Of a stretch of 64,000 nucleotides of DNA, positions 46,982 to 59,737 are shown piece after piece. The position numbers and the translations under genes are program-made. The notes below the pieces were generated by a model. The model was not told the DNA's origin. It was given only the letters and a program-made list of their open reading frames with translations, and made no database searches. Source of the stretch: Cinclus cinclus (taxonomy: Eukaryota; Chordata; Aves; Passeriformes; Cinclidae); the NCBI RefSeq assembly GCF_963662255.1, contig NC_085059.1, positions 5,489,234 through 5,553,233 on the forward strand, written 5' to 3'. Numbering within the stretch: the first letter of the stretch is position 1; each line of letters begins with the position of its first letter.

Positions 46982-49900
46982 ACTGTTTGTTTCCTTGGGA
47001 TCAGCTTTCAGCATTTGAAAGCTGAAAAAAATGGATTTATTTGAAGGGTTTTGCTTGGTTTCTTTTGATGGAAATGTGTCCACATCATTCTTGTTTCAGA
47101 GGCCTTTCTGTGTACATGAGCTTAGAAATGTTCCCTGTCTTTGTCAAGCCTGCTGCTCTCTGCTCATCTTTAAGGCAACAACCAGCTGTATGTGTGCCAA
47201 AAGATTTTGCTGGGAAAAAAAAAACACAAAACAACATAAAGCAGCAAGCAATCCAGTTAAGCCAATGAATGACAGCACCACAGCCCCAGCCTAGAAAGCA
47301 CTGAGAGCTGCATCCAGCCTGATGCTTAACTTGCCACCAAAATAAATAAATAAATCAAGCCTTAAGCACCCTGAGGTTCATCAGGGAAACAAAAGCCAGT
47401 GCAGATTAGCAGATTCCTCACTAGTAACTGGAAGGAAAGGAATAAAACTGGAGCCTGACTCACAGGCTCAGCTCTTGCAACAAATCCAGGCATTACTATC
47501 TCCTATATTTTGCAAACTGCAGGATGTCAGGGACTGCAAATTTCCATCAGCCACCCTAGTTAGACTTACAGCATGGAAAACTCCCTGGCTTCTCTTTTTT
47601 TTTTTTTTTTCCCTTCCTCAACATTTTGGTCTCTTTTGGACAAGAACACACTCAGATCTGCTGTCTCTTCTCTCTGTCCAGGGCTTTAGTTCCAAAAGGC
47701 TCTCTAGAAAGCTGCAGCTTGAGGGATTCTTGTTTATTCTGGAGAATATCAGACAATTCTGTTTTCCCCAGGTTTTTTGCTAATACAAGCTTCTTGTCAG
47801 GGTTAGTCCACTGCCTTTTTTACCACTTCATGGCTTTTCCACTGAATCTCAGAAAGAAAGCAGACATACAATCCTAATGAAAAGCTCAGCATGTAAAGAG
47901 AGAATTTATATTTCAGTTCTTGCCTTTGCTATTGGGTTTACAAGTGATTGCTCATCAGAAACCAATTACCCCAGAAAGACTTGGGTTTGGGTCCCTACTG
48001 ATGTTAGCAGGATGAATAGCCTCATTTACAGTCTCTCAACTGGAAAACAAAAAGTAATGATAATAAAAAAAAAAAAGTATTTTCTAATTCTCTCTGCCTC
48101 CATTGTAATTCACAAGAAAATTAAACTAATAACTCTCTCTGTGAGCGTGTTATGCAGATGCCAGGAGTCAGGGATAAATATATGAAACTATCCCAGGGAA
48201 AGTCCCCCGGGAAGGAACCTCTGAGCAGACAACTATTATGCCTTGCAACACTCAGAGCTTCTCCAGCAATGAAATCTGCAGAGAGGAGGCTGTTTCAATT
48301 TCCTTTCTTCTCCCTCCCCCCCTTTTTAGTTGAATTCCACTTGCAGGCAGCAAAAACTTCCATGATATTTTGCTGGGCTTATTTCCCACTCCATTTCCCA
48401 TTTGCATATAGAGGCCCCTTTATGAAAAAGAATTCTCCATGCCAGCAGAATCAAACTCTTCAGAAGTGGCTCCCAGAGAGGTCTTCCTTCCTAATACCTT
48501 CAGCAGCCAGGAAAGCTTGGGGGGGGGGGGAGGGGGGTGACACGAGGTCCCCTCTGCGTTGCCAAGATCTGTGCTGTCATTCATCCCTGCAGCTCACGTC
48601 CAAGTTTTTAATTTATTTTTAAATCATTTTTGAAGAACGGATAGCGTTTTTAAAAAGAGTGTGTAATTTGTCTCTGCCCATGTCCAAGAGAGATAGAGCA
48701 AGAACAAACTTTTAGCTCCTCCCTTGCAAGACTGGGGGTGTCTTGCTGGTCCTTGTGATTCCCTGTGTGGTTCCAGCCTGGATTTTGGACAACACAATGC
48801 TGGGCACAGCAGGACTCGGGAGCACAGCAGATGGGATGGTCCTGTCCCAGTTGGGTGCTGGTGGGGCTGTGCTTCGTGGTAACATGGAGGAGACACCTTT
48901 TCACCAAGGATTTGGCAGTTCGCAGCCAAATCTTCGTGGGTCTTTATGGATGCACAGGAAAAGAGGAGCAAAATAGGGATACCTGGAAGTGATTGGCTCA
49001 GGCTTCTGCTCAAAGCAGGGTCAGATTTGATTGAAACACACTACAGCAGATATGAAATTTGGACCCAAAAAGAGGCAGAAAAAGGCCAGAGGGTGGACAC
49101 TGCAGTGGCAGGAGGAGCCTGCTGGAGCCTGTTGAGATATCAAAGCAGCACAGCCATCAGGGTGAGTGACATCTGATGGCATTGAGGGGGTTAAATGATT
49201 CATGTCATTCATGTGGCACAACGAGCCAAGGAGCCAAGAGGACTCTTGGGGAACATAGGAAAAGAATTCAGCCCCAGACTGAATCATCCTTTTGATGATC
49301 TCCTTACTATCTGGGGCAGCTGCCAGACTATTTTGCAGGGAGAGATTAAGAAGAATAGGTGGTTTAGGTAAGCAAATGGATTAATACTTTGAATGTCCTG
49401 GAAACTGGGAAAAAAGCCCTTTCGTTTTAGTAACTAATTTCAGGATTACATTCCTGAAGTTTGGTCTGTTAGGGGATGCCCAAAGCAATTGGCAAATCTT
49501 TTCCTCTGCTCTCTAGTAAAATGCTAATGTGAGAGATGTTGGGCATGTCTCCTCTAAATGATATTAAAGGAAGATCAAGAAGGAAAGTGGGGTCAAGATG
49601 GAATCCTACAGGTGGGATTCAACCCCAGATTAAACTCCTTACATTTAGATCCCTGTGTAGATATGTTCCATCTGTAGTCTGGGGAGCTTTGGAGATTTAG
49701 TCAATAGAGACTGAATAACTACAGAGCAAGAACAGTGATAAATTAATCCTAGAGTCCCCAGCCTTCACCCTAGGCAGTATGAAAAATAATTCTATTAGCT
49801 AAAATATCAAGAAATATGGACACGGACTTAAAAGTAGACTCATCAAACCAGTGATTCTCCCCTGTGATGCTACAGCCTAAGCTAACCTCTGGATTTCAGA

Positions 49901-51264
49901 TATACTTGGGCTGAAAAAGTCCCTGTGTAGGGATCTGTGTTATTGTCTGCACCATGCTGAACTCCAGTGCTTTTCAGAGGAAAATTTGGATACAGAAATT
50001 GGGTGACTCACTGCAATAGAATAGAACGAATTCAGACAGTTCATCTTTTCTCTGGGTTCATGTAACAGTTTAACCCCAATTTTTCTATTTCCCATGCAGC
50101 CTGCTATCAGGGAGTCTCTGCATCCTGGCCTATCAGAAATCCTACAAATCCTAATACTTTTCTTGATTGATGGTTGCTTTTTCTGCTTCTATTTCCTTTG
50201 TGTGATTTGTTCTCTATGCAGGCAAAATGTATGATAAGGCACTTCTGGAGGTGTTTAATGATATTTTCTCTTGTAGGCATTATTGAAATGGATGGATTGG
50301 ATGTGAAGACCTTAGTGAATCTTCCGGGAATCTTTGCTCTCTCTTTATTTCTTCTGATGCATTTTTTTCACCTGTTGTTGCAGATATCCCTAGCAATGAA
50401 TTAAAATAAATATCTCATCAGAAATGCCTGCAGATCCTCTGAATGTATTTCTGATAGTTGACTGCACAAATGTTTTATTTTTCAATCCGTTTAACATGAA
50501 CTTGTTTGCCTTGCTTCCTGGCGCTGGAGAAGCACTCCGAATTCCGAATGCTGAAATAAAAATCCCTGCTATTGTTTAAAACATGCAAAAATGTATCATT
50601 TATTCAAATATAAGATTTGTAAGTCATTGAATTTCATGGGAGACGAATCATTAGTCAAAGTGCAGGCTGCACTAGGGGTCATATTTAATTTATTTTCAAA
50701 GCCTTCATTCGTGCTTTTTGGTCCAGTGTGTCATAAGTTATTCAATACACAAAGGTGTCTACTTATGTCTCAAAGTAATTAAGCTGATTAAGTCACATTA
50801 TCACTAACAAGAAGCATTAATTCCACTTGAGTGAATGCTGCAAAACAGAGCCAGTGACATTTCCACCACTTAAACTGAAAACACATTATAGGCTAACTGG
50901 GAAGCAAAAGCTTCTCTCAGCCCTGGCTTGTTCTTCCATCTGATCTCTGTGGAGGAGTTGGCAAGTGATGTTTTCAGAGCAGTGAAAAAGGGAAAGGTGC
51001 AAAGGAGCAGAGAAAATCAGCACGTGACAATCATACAGACGTTTTTCAGTGTGGCAGAGGCTAAGTTATTATGACAGAAGCTAAAGGATATTTATTTCTG
51101 CAAAACATCTACCAAGATCAAAAAGGAAACAGGAGAAAGGGATCCAGCCAGGAACAGGCTGCTTTGTTGATGAGTTCAGGGAGACATTGAAGAGGCAATT
51201 TGAAAAGAAATCTGAATGGGTCTTGACCCAACCTTGAATAAATTAAGGTGTGTTCCAGCATCAT
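46982..51264. other. Intergenic, no gene recognised
   Basis: The region has mixed composition with short A, T and G homopolymers, for example a T run near 47597-47611 and a G run near 48521-48532. TGCTCAAAGCAGGGTCAG near 49008-49025 may be another CR1 scrap. No gene is seen. Confidence 0.45.
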
Positions 51265-51475
51265 GAGGAGAGGAGAGGAGAGGAGAGGAGAGGAGAGGAG
51301 AGGAGAGGAGAGGAGAGGAGAGGAGAGGAGAGGAGAGGAGAGGAGAGGAGAGGAGAGGAGAGGAGAGGAGAGGAGAGGAGAGGAGAGGAGAGGAGAGGAG
51401 AGGAGAGGAGAGGAGAGGAGAGGAGAGGAGAGGAGAGGAGAGGAGAGGAGAGGAGAGGAGAGGAGAGGAGAGGAG
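51265..51475. repeat. Pentanucleotide satellite (GAGAG)n
   Basis: This is an uninterrupted repeat of GGAGA/GAGAG on the plus strand, about 211 bp or 42 units. It is the exact reverse complement type of the repeat at 46214-46466. Confidence 0.98.
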
Positions 51476-54229
51476 GAGAAAAAAGAAATTCCTAGCATCT
51501 TTGGAGGATCTAATTAACCCCTGAGTGCCACAGACTGGGCTGGATCCAAGGTCCATGCAGAGGCCCCAACTGGTCCTCACAGATTTTGGCTCTGTCCTGC
51601 CCTCTGGGAGCTCAGACCCACCTGTACTCATGGCTCTACCCAGCCTGACCCAGCTGTGTGCAGAGTGCTGTGTCCATGCTGAGGCTTTCTGGGGAATTTG
51701 CTGGCTGCTTCTTCATTCTGTGCTTGGCAGATGGGAGTAGAACTGAGCATCAGCCCCTCTGGGTCTTTCCCTCTGGCCTCTTTTCTCCCTACCTTTGGAT
51801 CTCTTTTGTCTCTCTGGGGTACATTTTCAAGGCATTACAGAGGTACAAGTAATGTTTCCATCCGAGCAGTCTATTCAGCAGCAGCAAGAGCACAAACCCC
51901 TGGTTGTGCTGGTGCCCAGGAGCGTTGTGTGCCTGCCTCGCATGGCCTGGAGCATTTTGCAGCCAACTGCACCACATGGCAGCTTTCCCACTGTCCTAGA
52001 AGCAAATCTCAAGCTGGCTGGCAGGTCCCTGAAAGCCAAATTTGCCTCTGGATCTCTGAGAGAGTGGAACATGTCAGGGACCATCCAGAGAGTGTTCTGC
52101 TGAGCAGATCTCCAAAGGAGCTCTCATGCCCAGTGCATTACCAGGCTACAGAAACCAGCTAATGCTCATCGGCTCTGCAGGAGTGTTAGCACAGGGAGAG
52201 TTGTAAAAATAACTAGTTGTAGGGCAAAGACCTTGCATTTTTAATGAGACCCTGTCCCTGTGGGAGATCTTCAAAGGAGATCTCATCTATTAGATGGACG
52301 ATTCTGACCAGACATGCCCTTTGAAGGGGGATAGTAGTGCAGTTGAATTAGATTTATGCAAGTCCTCTCTCCCCTAAAGCAAGTCCCTTTTTATTGTCCT
52401 TTTTATCAATATGGCGGTTGAAATGAAAGATTGAAATTGAGCTCTTGTCAGTGCAGGCTTTCCTTCAACTAAGCAAAAGCAGATCCTGGGGAAATGTGGG
52501 GTGTTGAGGCCTGGGCTGGGTGCTGGGTTGCTCAAATCCCTTTTGGAAGATGCCTGAACTGAACATGCAGACATGGGGGTCAGCAAGAAATACAAATGTG
52601 TGTTTGTGTGTGTGTGTGTGTGTATCTATCTCATCCCATGGGCTGATGGTCAGGAGTAATGGAGAGTACATGGAGGCAATTCAGTGGGCATCAGTGAGCC
52701 TTGGTAGCAGGGATTAAAAAATGCCAAGAAAATACACTGGAGTGTGACAGGGGAGGTGGCAAACCTGTCCCCTTGCTTGCTCGACCCCATGATTTTTGAA
52801 GAGAGAGATACAAAATGTAACTCTCAAAGTTCTATTGGTTTTGGGGGGGTCAAATTTGAGATCAATTTCCCTTTGGCAAGCCACACCTGGGAATCTGATA
52901 CAAAACACCACTTCCACGTTTTCATTTAGCTCTCGGACGCCATGAAGCACAGGATGTGCTGGGTGCTTTTGCTGTGTGAGCTGGAGCACAGGGAGCAGAT
53001 CAGCCTCCCTGCAGAGGGGCTCAGCTGAGCCCCCACGGCTCTCTGCAGAGAGGGGCTGCAGTGCTCTCCCAGTGCCTGACCAGCACCACCTAAAAATGCA
53101 GGGAAGATACTGCCAGAGTTAATCCGGGAGGGGGAGATGCTTGCTGCCCTGCAGGGAGTCAGGTCCATTTGATGCTTTTATTACTTCTTGAGGCTGTTAT
53201 TAATCTTATTGTATCACTTTACATAATTCCCTTGTTCTTTTGAAGCAGTGGAACGGGCTAATGCTGTACAGAGGTCTCAGGCAGTAGCTGTTTGGGGTTC
53301 TTTTTTACCCTTAACACTCTCTGGAGACCCTTGAAGAATGCACTTGGCAGCATAAAATCCTTCATCCTACTGTCTAATTGGGACAGGGAATATTTCATCT
53401 ACCCGCAGTCAGGCAGATGTGAGCTGGGACTGAAGTCACCAGAAGCAGCCAGGTCCCTTTCATGTCCAAAGCACTGTCCTTCTGGGACCTGGATCCCACG
53501 AGTCCCCTTTGAGTGCTCCCTGTCCCCTGCTTCCACTCAAGAGCACATTGCCCACTTGTAGACAAGGACTTTTCTGGGTTAATCCCAAAAGCCGCATTGC
53601 AGCCTCCCCAAACCAACCACCAAGCAAGTTCAGGGTATGAGAAAGACAATCATGGCCTGGCCACCTCAGGACTTCATCTGAAGGCCAAGTGCTTCCCACA
53701 TCAAGCCAAGAGACATCCCACCAACAGATCTGGGCTTGCCTATCCTCGGGGAGCTGGCCCCTATGCCTGGCACAGATCCAGGTTATCTCTGTGGCTCCTG
53801 AGGCAAGCTGCTGGGTGCCTAGCCAGGGGAAAGGGCAAATTAACCACAGAAAGCACTGCAACAACCACGAGTTATCCTGCCATTAGTGCCACATCCAGTC
53901 CCTCTCCACAGCAGCTTGTGGATTCCCACGCCATGGTGCAAATTCCCCCCTGCCCCAGCTGGAGCGTGGAGCAAGGAGCTGTGTGATAACTCCAGCTCCC
54001 TCTGGCCATGACCTCAAAGTGCTCCTGAGTCCAAGGAAGGAGGGGAGGGGACCTTGAGCCCCCAGAATCCAGGTGAAGTGAATAAAATAAGCTTTCTGCA
54101 TAAAAGGAGCTCTCTGCTCCAGAACTCAGAAGGACAGGTGTATTTCCTGGAGCTGGGAGTACTGCTCCAAGAGCTGTGCAGCAATTCCTGCTGTTGTGGG
54201 CAACTCATGGACAGTCAAGAGCCAGGGTG
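51476..54229. other. Intergenic, no gene recognised
   Basis: No coding exon is recognised on either strand. A short TG microsatellite lies at 52597-52623. The delta-like gene is predicted to end just to the right. Confidence 0.45.
52597..52623. repeat. TG dinucleotide microsatellite
   Basis: TG units with one TTTG interruption, about 27 bp. Confidence 0.85.
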
Positions 54230-54245
54230 AGCTATTAAAATACAA

Positions 54246-54251
54246 TTTATT
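54246..54251 (-). terminator. Candidate poly(A) signal of the delta-like gene
   Basis: AATAAA is read on the minus strand, about 1.17 kb after the stop codon, followed by AT-rich sequence where cleavage would be expected near 54220-54236. The 3' untranslated region would be roughly 54230-55416. No other obvious signal stands closer on this strand, but this was judged by eye only. Confidence 0.5.
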
Positions 54252-55416
54252 GGTACAAATCAGACATAGTGAAACAAACTCAGTTTAGAAAGAGCTGTCA
54301 TGTTCTGCACAGATGGATTCAAAATGAACTGTCCCATGACCGGAGCAATTGGCAATGGTGACAGACAGACTGGTGGACAGGTGCAGGGTGCACAAGGCAG
54401 GGGAGAGACTGTTCTGAGGCTGGAGTCCTGCCCTTGGGGGCTCCTGACTGCCAGCTAAAAGTTCTCAAAGAGAAAAAGGGCACACTTGGAGATGTTTGTC
54501 CTGTGCAGGTGGGACCCCCAGTGCACCAGTCCAGGGGCTGCTCCAGGAATTCAGGACTTGGGGAAAACAGGGATCTGAGTGACGGTAGGGGTTGGAGGGA
54601 AGGGACTGTCACCTGTGCTGGGGTCACTCCAATGGCTGGAAACTGTTTTTCTTTCAGATGATGTTGTTGCCTTGGGCTAGAGCCCAGCAGGGCCTCACCT
54701 TGTGCATCTCTCAGGTGCTTAAGCTAGCAGCTCTTCTGGCCATCCAGTCCATGTGAGCACGTGCTGTTCCTGGAATAAATGCTTTGTCTGCCCTGGACCT
54801 GGGCTATGTCCAGCCCTGCGAGTGTTGGGTCATGGCCTGGAGAGAAGCACTCATGAAGGCTGGGTTTTGCACTCACTTCCCAGAGAAAACAGACACTAGT
54901 TGCTGCTCTAGCCATGCAACACAACCCGCTGGATCTCGGGGACAGAGCAATGGTCACTGTCCCAGTGTGTAAAGTCAGGCTTGGCTGAACCAGGCTTGGC
55001 CTGCGTACACTTTCCACACCTACTGGGACAGAGATACAGGCATGCAGCTCAGTACATTCACACAGCCAGACAAGACAAAGAAGTGACAATGTTTACAGAG
55101 ATGAATGGTCCCTAAGGGGACATGGGAATGGGTAAACTCAAGGCAGATTTGCTTAAATCTGGTCATATGGACCTCAAACAGCACCTGCTGCCAATACAGC
55201 TCTGCAAGATGAGATGGGAGAAATTCCCCCCACCACCACCCCCCAATCCCTGTAATTTTAGGTCTCTTGCCCTTTAAATCCTTCCCACATACTCTGTTGA
55301 GCCACTCTCCCAGCAGCCCCATAAAGTCTTGAGTGGTCCATACATGGAGGTGTGTGCTGTGGGTGGACCTGGCAGCTGAAATAATGCAGAGGATTCCAAG
55401 GATAGAGCCATCCAGG

Positions 55417-55664
55417 CTACTTCAGGTCGTTGTTGATAACCACACTGTCATGCATGTCACAGTAAGTTGTCATCTTCTTCCTCTTGCCAAAGGTGGAGAA
55501 GCTGTTTTTGTTCTCCCGGCCTGGGAAGAGGGGCCCATCCTTGCTGGAAAGCAGAGTGGGCGTGCCTGGGATGTAAACGTTGTGCTGATAATCCAGGGCT
55601 GGGTACAAAGGGCTGTACTGGGGTGTCCAGACGCTGTTGGGACCTGCTGAAGCCTTCTGAAACT
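55417..55664 (-). CDS. Delta-like protocadherin constant exon 3 (C-terminus)
   Basis: The exon starts after acceptor TTTTCTCCAG and ends at the TAG on 55419-55417. It encodes 81 residues beginning EFQKASAGPNSVWTPQYSPL. The block YPALDYQHNVYIPGTPTLL aligns with the gamma constant block ending in NVYIPG, so the two constant regions are homologous. The protein then has a basic patch (FGKRKKM) and an unfamiliar acidic-hydrophobic end (CDMHDSVVINNDLK), in place of the Lys-rich tail of alpha and gamma. This gives the gene a private intracellular partner surface, whose role is unknown. Confidence 0.85.
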
Positions 55665-55874
55665 CTGGAGAAAAGATGAGTGTATGACTGGCTCAGGTCA
55701 CATCCACATCCCACGATTCAAGTCCTGTGTCACCAACCTCCATCCTGGTGCCTGGACATCCCTCCCACCCACAAAATTTCCCCACTGCTAGGAACAGGGA
55801 TGTGATGCCCCCACTGCACCTCTAAAAGTGACCAGAGGGTCTGGTCTTCCCAGTCCCAGTATCTCAATACTCAC

Positions 55875-55963
55875 CAGAGACAGGGGTCACCAGTGTGCAC
55901 AGCCTCTCATGCTCCTTCTGGAGGGCTTTACGGATTTCCCCCACATCCTCCAGGCTCTGGGAG
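55875..55963 (-). CDS. Delta-like protocadherin constant exon 2
   Basis: This is an 89-nt exon between acceptor TTCTCTTTAG and donor TCTG|GTGAGT. It continues in frame from the preceding exon as SSQSLEDVGEIRKALQKEHE then RLCTLVTPVS, a predicted helical, charged stretch. The introns on either side are short (104 bp and 210 bp). I do not recognise a matching segment in the alpha or gamma constant regions. Confidence 0.8.
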
Positions 55964-56067
55964 CTAAAGAGAAGAGACTGGTTCAAAGCTGTGTCAGATG
56001 TAACCTCCCCATTCCCGTATCCCCCTTCCTCCTGCTTCTTCTGTTCCCCCAGTGCTGGATTCAGTAC

Positions 56068-56126
56068 CTTTTCAGGGCAGCTCGCTGTGTGCTTGGAGGC
56101 AGCCAGTCTGTGTTGGGCTGCTTGGC
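56068..56126 (-). CDS. Delta-like protocadherin constant exon 1
   Basis: This is a 59-nt exon between acceptor TTTTCCAG and donor AG|GTACTG. In phase with exon 1 it reads AKQPNTDWLPPSTQRAALK plus two bases of the next codon. The NTDW core matches the start of the mammalian gamma constant region (PPNTDW) and resembles alpha (PNPDW), which identifies it as a clustered-Pcdh constant exon. Intron 1, at 56127-57262, is 1136 bp and I see nothing recognisable in it. Confidence 0.85.
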
Positions 56127-57262
56127 CTGGAAAACACAGGGAAGAGCAAGGCTGGTTATTGGGACCTTCTGCCAATCAGCCCTGGGACTCTTTGTCAAAA
56201 AACCCATCTCTGCCAGCACAAGGCTTCAGCAGGCAGGGATGCAGTACTACATCTCCACTTTCCCTGGGCCCTTCGTGGAGAAGCAAGCAGCACGTTCCTG
56301 TTTTGGGGAAACTGAGACAGCATTGAATCAGCCTGTTCCCTTCTGGCTCTTCCTCACCCTCCCAAGATATTGGGTTGTTTTTGGGCTTGTCCTCTGCCTC
56401 TGAGTTTTAAGCCTGTCATTCTTGGGAGAGACAGGTGGTTTTCCTATTCCTGCTGATTTTCAAAAGCCTTTTTTTGCATGTGCAATGTTTACTTAGCCCA
56501 GGTCTGAGGTACCAAATGATGAGAGATGCAGAAATTGGCTGCCTGCTCGAAGTCCCAGGAGGGTTGCAAAAACTGCAGGAAACTCTAATTAAGTATTAGG
56601 AAAGAGAGTCCAGGGGCGCAAGGAGACACGTAGAGAGACTCTCTTGGCAGAGAGCAGGGAAGGGATGATTTATTAAAAGTCAAACGTAAGTGGATTAGAC
56701 GCCTCATCACTCTCCATCCTTGTAATCGTGTTTTGGAGAGTCTTTCATCGGGAAAATTAGACATTCCTCACTTCAATACCTAACAAATGTTGACATCGAA
56801 ATCCTGCCCTGAAGACCCCACTCCCTGCCTGCTGGCACAGCCTGGTGCAGAACAGCAGCCAGGCCTGGGACACTGCAGCCCCCCGTCAGCACAGGGGAAG
56901 CAGAGCAGCAGCGATGCTCAGACTGTCCCAGCATGAATTCCTTACCCACGCCAAGGAGAAGTCACCCCCACCATCCCACCGCCCCTAGGGCACTGGAGCA
57001 TCTCTGCTGCCTCTAACGGGTACAAAAGACGGCGAGAAGGGATTTCCTCTCGCCTCAGCCGAGCCTGGCGCTCCCCCGGTAATTAGACCCGTCGGGAAGC
57101 TCGGTGATCTCGCTGCCTGTCGGCTCCTAATTCCCGCACTGATCAAAGGCTCCGGTTATTCTCTGGGAGAAGCCGTGCCTGGTTTCACTCGTGGCAGAGG
57201 CTGAGGGAGGGGGCTGGGGGGACCTGCGGAGTGCTGGTAAGCACTGCTGGGCATTATGTTAC

Positions 57263-59737
57263 CTCTTTGGAGACCTGGAGATGCTGGTCTGGCCGGGATC
57301 TCTTCCCGGGGTCCTTCTCGTTGTTCCGGGGGGGGCTGCAGGGTTTGAGGAACATGAAGTCGCTCTGAGCAGACTCAGGACCAAGGCAGACCTTGTAGCA
57401 GTAGCCTGGGGGGCCGCCCGCAGGCACATCAAGGCAGGTGGCAGCCGTGGTCCCTGCAGGGGGCTGTGCCGTCAGGTTGGAAGTTTTCAGGCCATCAGAG
57501 GAGGGTCTAGACCCGGGACAGCAGTGGCAGCGAGGTGGTGAGCAGCTGTCCCCTTGGCGGGAACGCCGCTCTCCACGGCAGCGAATGGCTGTGAGAATGA
57601 GGATGGCGAGAAGGAAGGTGAAGGAGATGGAGCCCAGGGAGACAAGGAGATAGAGGGTGAGTGGGGAAGATGAGGAGACCTCCGGAGGGAGGCTGAACTC
57701 GCTGAAGTCGGAGAGAGTCTGGGGGATGGTCTCCACCACCGAAAGCAGGAGGGACACGGTGGCAGAGAGGGCTGGCTGCCCTCCATCCCGCACCTGCACC
57801 ACCAGCTGCTGCCGGTTTGCATCCTGCTCCAGAAAGGAGCGGAGGGTGCGCAGCTCACCCGTGTCGGGTGCAACGCTGAAGAGGGTGAAGTCAGTAGCCT
57901 GGAGGAGCTGATAGGAGAGGCGAGAGTTCAGCCCCTCATCCGCATCCACTGCCGACACCGTGCCCACGAGGTAGCCAGGCCTGGCTGCTCGCGGCACCAG
58001 CTCGGTGGCAACGGAGCCGTTGCGTGGCATGGGGGAAACGATGACCGGAGCATTGTCATTCTGGTCCAACACAAAGATGTGGACGGTGACGTTGGCACTG
58101 AGTGGGGGAAACCCCGCGTCCTGTGCTTGCACCTGGATCTGGAAGCTGCGGATCTGCTCATAGTCGAGGGAGCGCAGGGCGTACATGTGCCCGCTGTCTG
58201 AGTTGATGGACACGTAGGTGCCCACAGGCATGCCATGGATGTGCCCCTCGGCAATGGAATAGGACAGGTAGGCGTTTTGTTGGCAGTCAGGGTCTAATGC
58301 ACTGACGGAGCAGATGGAGGCACCTGGCGCGTTGTTCTCCATCACGTAGACGCTGTAGGAGGGCTGGAGGAAGCGTGGAGCGTTGTCGTTCACATCAGAC
58401 ACGGGGATGGTGAGGGTGCTGCGGGTCAGCAGGGCAGGCGAGCCCATGTCCCGTGCCGTGATGCTGACATTGTACTCGGGCACAACCTCCCGGTCCAGCG
58501 CTTGCGTGGTGACCAGCGTGTAGTAGTTCCGGAAGGAGGAGCGGAGCTCGAATGGCACATTGGGGCCGACCTCACAGCTCACACGCCCGTTGTCCCCAGA
58601 GTCCCGGTCCAGAACGCTGATGACAGCGATCACAGTGCCTGGGGGGGCATCCTCCAGCACGGGTGTGGACACAGAGGTGAGCGTCACCTCTGGCGCATTG
58701 TCATTGACATCAAGGAGGTGAACAAGCACCCTGCAGTGCACAGCCACAGCTGAGGGCCCGCGGTCCTTGGCTTGCACGTAGAGCTCGTGGATGCTGGCCC
58801 GCTCGTAGTCCAGGCGGCCCTTCAGGAGCACCTGCCCACTCCGGGGCTCTACGTGGAAGAGCTCCCGGACACGCGGTGGTGCGTGCCCACTGAAGGAGTA
58901 CTCGATCTCCCCATTGGGGCCCTCATCCAGGTCAGTGGCATTGAGCTGGATGACCAGAGTGCCAGCAGGAGCATCCTCAGGAAGGCTCACACCATAGGAG
59001 GGCTGGTCAAAGGCAGGCACGTTGTCATTGGCGTCCAGCACCGTGACTAGGATGTGCGCTGTGCCTGAGCGTTCGGGCATGCCGCCGTCGACAGCGGTGA
59101 GCAGCACCCGGTGCACACGTTGCTGCTCACGGTCGAGGGCACGCTCCAGCACCAGCTCTGCAAACTTGCTGGCATCACTGCGTGTCTGCACCTCGAGTGA
59201 AAAGAAGCCATTTGGGCTGAGGCGGTAGGTGTGCACAGAGTTGGTCCCCACATCAGGATCCTGGGCGCTCTCCAGTGGGAAGCGGGCACCGAGCACGGCA
59301 GACTCGGCCACCTCCAGCACGTATTCTTGCCAAGGGAAGGTGGGTGCGTGGTCGTTAATGTCCAGCACCTCCACCTCGATGCGGTAGAGCTCCAGTGGGC
59401 TCTCGACGAGGAGCTGCAGGTGGAGCAGGCAGGTCCCCCCGGCCTCGCACACTTCCTCCCGGTCAATCCGCTCATTCACAAAGAGGATCCCGTTCTCCAG
59501 GTTCACCTCCAGGTGCTGCCTGGCCCCGGCCCGTGACACGATGCGGAACCTCCGCGCTGACAGGGTGGACACATCCAGTCCCAGGTCCTCACCCAGGTTG
59601 GCCACGAAGGCTCCGTGCTCCAGCTCCTCCGGCACGGCGTAGCGCAGCTGCCCCCGCGCCGGGGACCCGGCCAACAGGAGGAAGAGGAGGGTGCGGAGGA
59701 AGAGCTGTCCCCGCCCGGGGCCTGCCCCGGCCCCCAT
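57263..59737 (-). CDS. Delta-like clustered protocadherin, exon 1 (ectodomain, membrane helix, proximal tail)
   Basis: The exon encodes 825 residues from ATG 59737-59735 to the donor GAG|GTAACA at 57263/57262. Signal peptide about 1-29, with mature start QLRYAVPEELEHG; EC1 30-135 with C97-x5-C103; EC2 to about 243; EC3 to 350; EC4 to 455; EC5 to 566; EC6 to about 670; membrane helix about 693-718 (LTLYLLVSLGSISFTFLLAI); then cytoplasmic sequence containing GYCYKVCLGPESAQSDF and FMFLKPCSPP, a motif typical of beta/gamma-like members. The frame stays open for 81 codons upstream, but the signal peptide fixes the start. It is clearly different from the six alpha copies and shows no sign of homogenisation with them. 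It splices to its own three exons at 56126-55417, giving 956 residues. The position upstream of alpha and the private constant region fit the delta clustered protocadherins of non-mammalian vertebrates. That name rests on recall of comparative papers and not on a search. Confidence 0.92.
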
